Positions 41,248-48,444 of a DNA stretch of 64,000 nt are shown piece by piece. This DNA is from Halobacteriovoraceae bacterium (GTDB taxonomy: Bacteria > Bdellovibrionota > Bacteriovoracia > Bacteriovoracales > Bacteriovoracaceae), in assembly GCA_002713145.1 (NCBI GenBank), contig PAVS01000001.1, positions 402,021-466,020 of the forward strand. Reading direction: 5' to 3'. The notes under the pieces were generated by a model. It was not told the origin of the DNA. It was given only the letters and a program-made list of their open reading frames with translations, and did not search any database. Within the stretch, counting starts at the first letter, position 1; each line of letters opens with the position of its first letter. A program made the translations under genes and the position numbers.

Positions 41248-43245
41248 GTGAAACTTTTTAAAAAGATCATATTCAATGCCAAAGGTATGAACTTCATGGA
41301 GATGATTGCAGGAGCAGCCATCTTTGGAGTCGTAAGTACTGTCGCAGTGAAAAATCTTTCTACTTCTAATAAAGAAATGGTCAGTACCAAAGAGCGACTG
41401 AAAATTGAATCTGCTACAAAGTCGATTAGTGATGTTCTAAAGAGAAAATCTCTTTGTGAATCTGCTATTCAAAATTTAGATGTGACCAAGTTAAGCTCTG
41501 GAGATGGTCTGATCTTAAAAAAAGAGCAAGTTAATAAAGATGAAAATAATTGTGTGGAACCCACAAGACCCCAGCAATCAAATCAAGGGGAGACAGATGG
41601 AGTCTCTGGGGGATCGAGATTTCAAGAACAGATGGCCGAGTATGAGCGAAGCTTAGCGGAATACAGAGAGTGTCTAGAGAGAGCTCAAGATTCTCAAGTG
41701 AGTTTAGATGAAGATAATAGAAAAGTGATTGAGACCGGAGCTGGAACCCTCAATCTTTCTCGAACAAGTATTGATATCGGTCGAGAGCTTGATAGTGGGA
41801 TTCGACTTGATGCGATCGGTTTAAAGCTTGGAGGCAGCTCAGGAGAGGTTCCTCTTTATTTTACCATCGAGTTTGGAGTCCCTATCGGTAATACGGGGCG
41901 TTTTAAAACTGTAAAACGCGTGGTGGAAATGCAAGTACAAATTAGGTCAGGCCAGATTGTATGTGATAGCTTTCAAGGAAGTGAAATATTTGATTCTGCC
42001 ACGGCAAAAATTTGTGATGAGCTTGGTGGTGTGATGGTGGGAGCCACTTGTGATGTTTCAGGAGGACTTGATTCAGAACTTTCAGATCGACTTTCTTTAG
42101 CCGCGTGTGAAGCCCTAGATGCAAGTGGCGCAGGCGTTTTTTCAAGTGGACTTTGTTCAAGAATTCTCTTAAATGGACAAATTGAATCGCAAAATATTAG
42201 TCCTAATAAATTAGTGATTAACTCAGACGAGCGTAATATTTTTGATAATACCGATTGCGCTGGCTATCTTGGTGGCTACCAAAGAGCGGGGCAAAAGGAA
42301 TGCAAAGCCATTGAATTTAATTTCGTTGGTGGAACGCTTCCGAATTGTGATCTACAAGATGGTTATAGATTGGAAGGTGATAATGCAGCTAATGCAACAT
42401 CAACTTGTAGAGATTTAGACTATTCCTATGATGAAGGAAACGATCGTTGTAATTTCTCGGAAGTTGGAAGTGACACTGCGGAGCTTTGCCAAGTCTTTGC
42501 GACGGGGTCTTGTAGTGGAAGTAGTCCTGGTGTGGTTGAAACAGTTCCTGATGGAACAGTTTGTGGAAGTGGGAAGGCTTGTAGTGGTGGAAACTGTATA
42601 GACGCTCCCGTTTGTGATGATACTTATTCTCTTTCAGGAACACAAAGTGCAACTGGGACGAGTACCTGTACTCAGTTTGATAGAGAAGTAAATTTTGATT
42701 TTTCTGGTTGTAATTCTAGCTCATCAATTCAAGCAACTGCTGGCGAGTGTAAGAGAATAAGGTCTGGAACCTGTAATAATAGTATTGCGGGAGTCGTGGA
42801 AAATTATCCTGATGGAACTGATTGTGGCTCTGGTAAAACTTGTCAGGCTGGTGTTTGTAGTGATGGGGACGATAATGATCTGGATCTTCAATGTGCAGAG
42901 GGATTTTTTAGAGATCAAACGGCTTGTATTGCTGCTAACCCTGATAGGGCCTGTGAAACGCTAACTGTTGGTTGGACACAAAGAAATGGAACTTATGAGC
43001 TTTGTTCCGTACTAGAAGACGATCGTTGTAATCCGCTTTGGTGTCCCGCACGTTCTGTTGGAACTTGGGTGGAAACATCAAGAATAAGTTGTGGTGCGAG
43101 CGGAAGCCTGCCCGCGATGAGAGACTTCGCTGGGGCTCGTTGCTCTAGTCTTGGTTCAACTATGCGAGTAAAAACTCGTGATGGGCGCTGTAGAACGGGG
43201 AACTCTGAAACTCTAATGGAAGCGGAATTGACTTGTCAGCCTTGA
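41248..43245 (+). CDS. Prepilin-like protein 3 with two ~85-residue Cys modules
   Basis: 665 residues from a GTG start with strong SD GAGGAG. Leader NAKG^MNFMEMIAGAAIFGVV: Gly at the cleavage site, Glu at mature position 5, 20-residue helix. A linker rich in Gln/Arg/Glu is followed by a CDELGGVMVGATC motif near 255 shared with the two neighbours. At about residues 367-451 and 455-537 two tandem modules repeat the pattern TSTC, a second half with GVVE.[VY]PDGT.CGSGK.C..G.C. The C-terminus has further Cys pairs. The last gene in the operon; 140 bp gap to the next. Confidence 0.85.
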   Translation: MKLFKKIIFNAKGMNFMEMIAGAAIFGVVSTVAVKNLSTSNKEMVSTKERLKIESATKSISDVLKRKSLCESAIQNLDVTKLSSGDGLILKKEQVNKDENNCVEPTRPQQSNQGETDGVSGGSRFQEQMAEYERSLAEYRECLERAQDSQVSLDEDNRKVIETGAGTLNLSRTSIDIGRELDSGIRLDAIGLKLGGSSGEVPLYFTIEFGVPIGNTGRFKTVKRVVEMQVQIRSGQIVCDSFQGSEIFDSATAKICDELGGVMVGATCDVSGGLDSELSDRLSLAACEALDASGAGVFSSGLCSRILLNGQIESQNISPNKLVINSDERNIFDNTDCAGYLGGYQRAGQKECKAIEFNFVGGTLPNCDLQDGYRLEGDNAANATSTCRDLDYSYDEGNDRCNFSEVGSDTAELCQVFATGSCSGSSPGVVETVPDGTVCGSGKACSGGNCIDAPVCDDTYSLSGTQSATGTSTCTQFDREVNFDFSGCNSSSSIQATAGECKRIRSGTCNNSIAGVVENYPDGTDCGSGKTCQAGVCSDGDDNDLDLQCAEGFFRDQTACIAANPDRACETLTVGWTQRNGTYELCSVLEDDRCNPLWCPARSVGTWVETSRISCGASGSLPAMRDFAGARCSSLGSTMRVKTRDGRCRTGNSETLMEAELTCQP

Positions 43246-43360
43246 TGCCACGAAATCGAGGCTACAAATTCAGTCTAAGATTCATAAGTATTTGATAATA
43301 TGTATTTTCCCCTTTGAACTCCCTGAAAATGGGATAATAGTTTAGTAATTTGCTTTTTCT

Positions 43361-43368
43361 GCCGATAA
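43361..43368 (+). promoter_or_regulatory. Possible FliA -10 box before the 880-residue gene
   Basis: A perfect GCCGATAA lies 17 bp before the ATG at 43386, but the -35 (TTAG at 15 bp) fits poorly, and the implied leader is only about 10 nt. A weak sigma70-type promoter (TTGAAC 43314-43319, 15-bp spacer, TAATAG 43335-43340) could serve instead. The octamer also forms a small hairpin with GTCGG. Confidence 0.3.
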
Positions 43369-43385
43369 GTCGGTGAGGTGTGCTT

Positions 43386-46022
43386 ATGAAACTTGCTAAC
43401 TTTAAATTTTTTTTAATTCTTACTTTACTCTCGTTGACGACAATATCTTTGGCGGATGGAGGGAATGAGGTTGTAGATACTATTGAAGGACCAGTAACAA
43501 TCTTACATAATTCAGGCGATGGGCAAGCAAGTTTTATTACTGGAAATATTAGTCCAGAATTAGCGGCGCAAGCTAATCAAGAAGCTGACAGTTGTGCAAA
43601 TACTCTTAAAAATTCAAGTGCTTCAGACGGAGAGACTGGAGACCTTCCGGGTTCTTGCACTAGAATAAGTGAGGTTGATGGCTTACAAGAACACCTTGAT
43701 TCCTTAGGTGATATTTGTGGCACTGAACAAGTCCGAGAAAGGTCGCCACAACAATCTGCTTGTTCTTTTAGAGTCGCATGTCCGAATTCCGCCAGTTCCA
43801 TTACAAATGAAATCATTTCTCAAACCTGTAGAAGTTATATTGAATCAACTCATAGTGAAACAGGTAGAAATATTGCCAACGTTATTAATGCTGGCTTACA
43901 ACAAGACCCCTCTCAAAGTTTAGCAGATGTTGCGACTTCAAAAGAGGCTTTTGAAAAAATAATCTTAGAGACTGCAAAAATGCTTTCGGGTCCAGGCTCA
44001 AGAGAAAGATTTAGTGGGAGTCTTGATATATTCAACGGTCAAAGTCCTTCAAGAGCTGGTATAGATAGTTCAGTAACTTTTGGATATTTAGCTGACCTTT
44101 GTGGAAGAAGTGATGTCTGGCCTAGTGTAAGAACAAATGATGAAAGTAGAGATATAAAATCTCCAATCGCTGGAGATGCACGAATCATTGATTCTTGGGA
44201 TAACCCATATCGAATGTATGGAGATTACGGATCATGTACCAATGTATTTGATGAAGGCTTTTTCGTAGGGAGAAGTGAGGCAAGTTCAGCTAGAGTCTTA
44301 GCCAGGGTCTGTAAAGACCTTATCAATATTTACTCAACTTCTGTTAGTAATAATAATAGATTAGAAATAAACGAGGATTCTCGTTCTTATCAAGTTATAG
44401 CCTCCGATTTATCAGGTTTTGGAGGTGCAAGTTCAGCAGTTACTATATCTGAAAATCAATTAAAGTTTTTTCACTATTTTGGAAAAATTGAAGGTGCTCC
44501 AGAATTAGGCACAGATGGAGCACAAGAGCAGTTCAATCAAATCTATTCAGCCAACTACGCTACCAATATTGGAAGAGAAGAAGTTGAGGCTCGGGTCGTA
44601 ATAAGTAATGAAGTAAAAACTGCCGCGGTCAAAACTTTTTTATCTCTTATCTCTCCTTGCATGGGCTTTCGACATATAGTTGAGAAAGTTGATGATGCTT
44701 ATCCTGATCATAATCAAGGAATAGTAGGAGTTAGGGGCGAGATTGAACAATGTTTTGTAAGAGCGGGAGGACAAACTAGTAAACCTAAAAGTTCTCTAGA
44801 CTTTCAAGATTGTCGAGTTGCTCTTCGTTGGATGGGGGGAGATGATATTGTGGGTGGCGCTTTAATGCCAACTGCAACTTCAGCTTTTGGAGCCATTAGA
44901 CAGCAAGATATAGCCGCAGATGCCAGTAGAGATGCTGCAAATGGTGATCAAACAGCGAGACTTGATCAACAGCGAAGAACCTATTTAGCTCAAAGAGACA
45001 CGCACCTTATAAATGCAACAACAAGAGCAAGTTTTGGTGCTGGGATTTTAAATTCGGCTTTTTCTTTTAGCACTCCAGACAATATGACTCGTAAGAACTG
45101 CTTACAGGAAAATATAAATATTGAAGATAATTTAGGACTACAGGAGGACTTATATTGTGCCACTGCTAAGCTTGCACATTATGACCCAGATATAATTCCC
45201 ATGTTATGGACAAACCAGCATATGAAAGATCAATTAGGGTTTAGAGCTGCCAATACTCTTACACGAGCCTTAGTCGATGGAATCATGGCCTACGTCCAAA
45301 ACAAAAACGCCAATAGCGTCCAAGATGTTATAGATACTTTTGAAAATGCAGGTTTTAATCAACCTGAAAATCAAGTTACAGTTGAACCTAGAAATTGTGT
45401 GATCAATCCTGATGATCCAAGATGTCCACAAAGTAATTTAGGAAGAAGACCAAGTACAGGTGGAGTTGATTTTCAGTTTTCTGGAACACCTCAAGGTGGC
45501 GGAAATAGCGGGCTTGATTTTATTTCAGACGAAGAATTTAATACAGGCGATGGAGTTAACTCTCTCACAGACGGAGATCTAGACTCAGTAGCTGATTTAA
45601 GTAATATTGGTTCCTCAAATTCTGACTCTAAAGTTGGAAGTGGATTCGATGCTCCAGGAGCCGCTGGAGGAAGAGCTGCGGGTAGCGGCGCAGGCGGCGG
45701 AGGTGGCGGTGGTGCTGCTGGAGGCGGCGGTGGCGGTGGCGGTGGCCCTGCGCCAGAACAAGCTGGAGGAGCTCCTCCTGCAGATGGGAATCTAGGAAAA
45801 AAGATTGCGCCGAAGTATCTAGCTGGTCAAGATGGTGGATTTAGAAGTGCAGGTTCCGCAAAAACAGCGAATAAAAAAGATCCTTTCGCTGCGTTGAGAA
45901 AGAAACAACAAAGAGGACCTTCTTCAGTTATCGATAAGTCGATCATGCCGAAGTCTAGTAAACTTTTTGAAGTTATATCCAAGCGTTATGCTGCAGCGGC
46001 AAAAGAAGGAAAAATCAAATAA
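43386..46022 (+). CDS. Exported protein with poly-Gly tract and LFEVISKRY signature
   Basis: 878 residues from the ATG at 43386 (GAGG 7 bp upstream; a GTG at 43380 is also possible). Signal peptide to about TTISLA. About a dozen cysteines in the first 450 residues (CANTLKN, CRSYIES, CGRSDVW), a helical middle, then a Gly/Ala low-complexity region (about 755-795, encoded by GGC/GGT codons near 45660-45760). The tail KKDPFAALRKKQQRGPSSV leads to LFEVISKRY 12 residues from the C-terminus. No family recognised. It is separated from the prepilin operon by 140 bp and shares its signature with the two other large proteins. Confidence 0.75.
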   Translation: MKLANFKFFLILTLLSLTTISLADGGNEVVDTIEGPVTILHNSGDGQASFITGNISPELAAQANQEADSCANTLKNSSASDGETGDLPGSCTRISEVDGLQEHLDSLGDICGTEQVRERSPQQSACSFRVACPNSASSITNEIISQTCRSYIESTHSETGRNIANVINAGLQQDPSQSLADVATSKEAFEKIILETAKMLSGPGSRERFSGSLDIFNGQSPSRAGIDSSVTFGYLADLCGRSDVWPSVRTNDESRDIKSPIAGDARIIDSWDNPYRMYGDYGSCTNVFDEGFFVGRSEASSARVLARVCKDLINIYSTSVSNNNRLEINEDSRSYQVIASDLSGFGGASSAVTISENQLKFFHYFGKIEGAPELGTDGAQEQFNQIYSANYATNIGREEVEARVVISNEVKTAAVKTFLSLISPCMGFRHIVEKVDDAYPDHNQGIVGVRGEIEQCFVRAGGQTSKPKSSLDFQDCRVALRWMGGDDIVGGALMPTATSAFGAIRQQDIAADASRDAANGDQTARLDQQRRTYLAQRDTHLINATTRASFGAGILNSAFSFSTPDNMTRKNCLQENINIEDNLGLQEDLYCATAKLAHYDPDIIPMLWTNQHMKDQLGFRAANTLTRALVDGIMAYVQNKNANSVQDVIDTFENAGFNQPENQVTVEPRNCVINPDDPRCPQSNLGRRPSTGGVDFQFSGTPQGGGNSGLDFISDEEFNTGDGVNSLTDGDLDSVADLSNIGSSNSDSKVGSGFDAPGAAGGRAAGSGAGGGGGGGAAGGGGGGGGGPAPEQAGGAPPADGNLGKKIAPKYLAGQDGGFRSAGSAKTANKKDPFAALRKKQQRGPSSVIDKSIMPKSSKLFEVISKRYAAAAKEGKIK

Positions 46023-46040
46023 TTTTAGTCTATTGCACAT

Positions 46041-46074
46041 CCTCACTGGTATCATTAAAATGTCGCCAGTGAGG
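46041..46074 (+). promoter_or_regulatory. Hairpin covering the thioesterase ribosome-binding site
   Basis: CCTCACTGG at 46041-46049 pairs perfectly with CCAGTGAGG at 46066-46074 (9 bp, 16-nt loop). The right arm contains GAGG, the Shine-Dalgarno, 5 bp before the ATG at 46080. There is no U tract, so it is not a simple terminator for the upstream gene. The loop contains TATCAT and TAAAAT, possible -10 boxes. Confidence 0.5.
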
Positions 46075-46079
46075 AAAAT

Positions 46080-46484
46080 ATGGATTTCAAAAGATTTGAA
46101 TATAAATTTCAAGTATTAGAACATCATCTTGATACCTTTGGACATGTAAACAACGCGACTTATCTTGCTCTTTATGAAGAGGCTCGTTGGGATTTCATTA
46201 CAAAAAATGGATATGGCTTAGATGTCACAATGAATGAAAAAAAAGGCCCTGTTATCCTGGACGTTCACTGCCGTTACAAAAGAGAAATTATCAATCGAGA
46301 GATCATAACGATTACTTCTCAGGCTTTTGAGATGCGCGGGAAAATTGGAAAAATCAAACAAGAGATGATCAAGGAAAATGGCGAAGTTGCAAGTGATGCA
46401 ACTTTTACAATTGGGTTTATGGATTTTAAAGAGCGAAAGCTCATCACACCAACTGATAGGTGGCTTAAAGCCGTTGGTGGGTAA
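46080..46484 (+). CDS. Acyl-CoA thioesterase, hotdog fold (4HBT)
   Basis: 134 residues. Hotdog fold with the catalytic Asp-loop DTFGHVNNATYLALYEEARW near 18-37 (the D-x-x-G-H-x-x-N motif of the 4-hydroxybenzoyl-CoA/YbgC group), and beta strands FEYKFQVLEHHL at the start and TIGFMDF near the end. Likely hydrolyses short or medium acyl-CoA. A typical single-domain family member. Its ribosome-binding site lies in a hairpin (46041). Convergent with the Arg-rich gene, whose terminator begins in the last codons of this gene. Confidence 0.88.
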   Translation: MDFKRFEYKFQVLEHHLDTFGHVNNATYLALYEEARWDFITKNGYGLDVTMNEKKGPVILDVHCRYKREIINREIITITSQAFEMRGKIGKIKQEMIKENGEVASDATFTIGFMDFKERKLITPTDRWLKAVGG

Positions 46485-46509
46485 AAAAAAGGCCTGATTG
46501 CTCAGGCCT
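46483..46509 (-). terminator. Intrinsic terminator of the Arg/Tyr-rich gene
   Basis: GGCCTGA at 46491-46497 pairs with TCAGGCC at 46502-46508. The T tract lies on the minus strand (A8 at 46483-46490), so it ends minus-strand transcription from 47578, almost at the end of the convergent thioesterase gene. Confidence 0.85.
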
Positions 46510-46531
46510 CACTCTTCACTTGGGGAGAAGA

Positions 46532-47578
46532 TTAATTGTCATAACAGATCCCACTTTGTGGATCATAACTATAACAAGTCGTTCTTCCTGTATTGTAATT
46601 ATCTACACCGTAACTTGAATTGTATCCGTAGTCATAATCATACTCATATTCATCATAGTCATAAGTTGGAGTAGAGTAGTTGTAGTTATCCCCGCGAATT
46701 GATTCTGCACAGAAATATCTATTTTCTCTCACACTTGAATTATACCCATCTCTATCCCAAGCACAGGCATCATATCCGCGGGCACAAGTTGAAGGGTAGT
46801 TTGATCTTACAACTTGGTGAGTATAGCTATCAACTAATTGGTAGTTACATAAGTCTTCATATGAATATCTATGTCTATAACCATTGTAGATATAGTATGG
46901 ATAGTTATCTACATAATAATAACCATTAACTCTTGTAGATGGGAAAAGTACCCAGTTAAGATAGATATGTGATCTATAGCTACGTCTTAAATAATTGTAA
47001 TAGTCGTATCTAGAAGCGTATCTTCTATGACTTGTATATCTTCTTGCCACAGATGAGTGTCTATAGCTTCTGTAAGGACGATAAACATATCTATAAGGTC
47101 TGTGATAGTTTCTTGTTCCATAGGCTGTTCTTGATGGTCTTGAGTGATAGCGTCTGACACGTCTGGCATTTCTTCTATCAACACGGGTAACAGGTCTTCT
47201 CGTAACCGGGCCTCTGTTAACAGTTCCGCGTCTTGAAGTATCAACTCTTCCCCGACCTGGACTCGTTCTGGTGACTCTATCATTTCTTCTTTCAACTCTG
47301 CGATCTCTAACACGATCACTTCTTCTTTCTACTGGACGTCTTGGTTCGACTCTTCTGGTCTCAGTTCTTCTTGTTTCTGTTCTGCGAGAAGTTCTCGGTT
47401 CCGATCTTCTCTCAGTTCTAGAAGTTCTTGGTGCTCTAGTGGTTCTGCTACTCCCAGAGTTTCTTGAGCTTCTTTCAGTTCTGCTTCCGCGATCCCCACG
47501 ATCACGCCTGTTTCTGTCTTGTGAATATGCTTCGCCGAGTGTAACGACAACAAGCATGGTTGCAATGATAATTTTCAT
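46532..47578 (-). CDS. Exported Arg-rich/Tyr-rich low-complexity protein
   Basis: 348 residues from the ATG at 47578, with GGGGGAAG just upstream. Signal peptide to about TLGEAYS. The mature first half (about 22-140) is nearly all Arg, Ser, Thr, Glu and Asp in short repeats (RTETRR, ERRSDR), with a very high positive charge. The middle is Tyr/Arg-rich (HRPYRYVYRPYRSYRH). The C-terminal ~140 residues are Tyr/Asn/Asp-rich with seven Cys (LCNYQLVDSY, STCARGYDACAW, RTTCYSYDPQSGICYDN). Charge therefore runs from very basic to acidic. I know no family. It could stick to DNA, LPS or peptidoglycan; that is a guess. Confidence 0.7.
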   Translation of the reverse strand: MKIIIATMLVVVTLGEAYSQDRNRRDRGDRGSRTERSSRNSGSSRTTRAPRTSRTERRSEPRTSRRTETRRTETRRVEPRRPVERRSDRVRDRRVERRNDRVTRTSPGRGRVDTSRRGTVNRGPVTRRPVTRVDRRNARRVRRYHSRPSRTAYGTRNYHRPYRYVYRPYRSYRHSSVARRYTSHRRYASRYDYYNYLRRSYRSHIYLNWVLFPSTRVNGYYYVDNYPYYIYNGYRHRYSYEDLCNYQLVDSYTHQVVRSNYPSTCARGYDACAWDRDGYNSSVRENRYFCAESIRGDNYNYSTPTYDYDEYEYDYDYGYNSSYGVDNYNTGRTTCYSYDPQSGICYDN

Positions 47579-47772
47579 AACTTCCCCCATTAGTGTGTTT
47601 TGAAGTTCCCCATTTCTAGCGGATAAGAGGCTGTAATGAAAGAAAAAAATACTTACTGCGTTAAACGCATAGTGGTGCGTTTTGCTGTTATGAAAATTGA
47701 ATAGTTAGGTGATGTAAAAAATACAGAGTTAAAACTCAAATGTAAGAAAACAAAAAGTGGTGCAAAATGCCC

Positions 47773-48444
47773 CTACCTCTCTTCTATATTTATAACGAAT
47801 TTTTGAAAAATCTCATCCAGCTGATTTAATACAAGTCCCTTAAGGCTTATTTGAGATCTTTGAATATTCTCTTTAAAAACTTCAAAGCTATATTGTTCAA
47901 ACAGAGCTTTCGAATGGGGATAATAAGATATATGCCATGGCTCTTGAGAGACTCCACCCAGGTCTTGGGCATAGGGCCTATAAAAGCCAAAATCATTCAT
48001 ATTTTGATCCAGCCAATGATTCAAATGACTGAAATCCTCTAAACTTTCCGAAACGGTAAGTTGCACATCTTTTTTTGATTTTATACTTGCATCAAACACA
48101 TCCAAATCCGTACCCCAATGATGGCGACTTGCACCTGGCAGCGCTGAAAAACGTAATATGGCGTACAGAAGCTCTTTTTCTGTTAAGCTACTTGGATCAA
48201 GCTCGGCTCCATTATCGTCCAAGATTTTTCTGTGACCCGCGACTTTATCATTCCAAATAATCTGCTGCTTTTCAAAACTTCTAAAGGCACTAACAAGTTT
48301 GATTTCAATCTCATCATCCTCTTTAGCTTTCTTACTCATCGCTAGAAACTGGCGCTTCACTTCAGCTTGAATCAAATGATCACCAAAACTTTCTAGATGG
48401 GTATGAGTCCTTCCGGTTAGAAGATCAAAATTATTGGTCTCCAT
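47773..48444 (-). CDS. M15B-type D,D/L,D-carboxypeptidase-like peptidase, no signal peptide
   Basis: 223 residues. Zinc-binding motif ASRHHWGTDLDVFD near 116-129 (S-x-H-x-x-G-x-x-x-D) and EPWHISY near 170-176 (the E-x-W-H site), with SAFRSFEKQQ near 52-61. The family cleaves the terminal D-Ala of peptidoglycan peptides (VanY/LdcB). No signal peptide is visible, so it would act in the cytoplasm unless exported another way, as in muropeptide recycling. It overlaps the 3' end of the 743-residue gene by 14 bp and is therefore co-translated with it. Confidence 0.85.
   Translation of the reverse strand: METNNFDLLTGRTHTHLESFGDHLIQAEVKRQFLAMSKKAKEDDEIEIKLVSAFRSFEKQQIIWNDKVAGHRKILDDNGAELDPSSLTEKELLYAILRFSALPGASRHHWGTDLDVFDASIKSKKDVQLTVSESLEDFSHLNHWLDQNMNDFGFYRPYAQDLGGVSQEPWHISYYPHSKALFEQYSFEVFKENIQRSQISLKGLVLNQLDEIFQKFVINIEER

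Noticed and set aside
45660..45790. GGC/GGT-rich block that looks like a DNA repeat
   Set aside because: It is in frame inside the 43386-46022 gene and encodes a Gly/Ala-rich linker; there is no regular unit as in a CRISPR or mini-satellite.
46987..47603. Four long open frames on both strands in the Arg-rich gene
   Set aside because: They arise from the AGAAG/CTTCT-type repeats that encode Arg and Ser; only the 46532-47578 frame has a signal peptide, RBS and terminator.
47673..47692. Inverted repeat AAACGCA-N6-TGCGTTT upstream of the Arg-rich gene
   Set aside because: Short, no U tract; could be an operator but I saw no further support.
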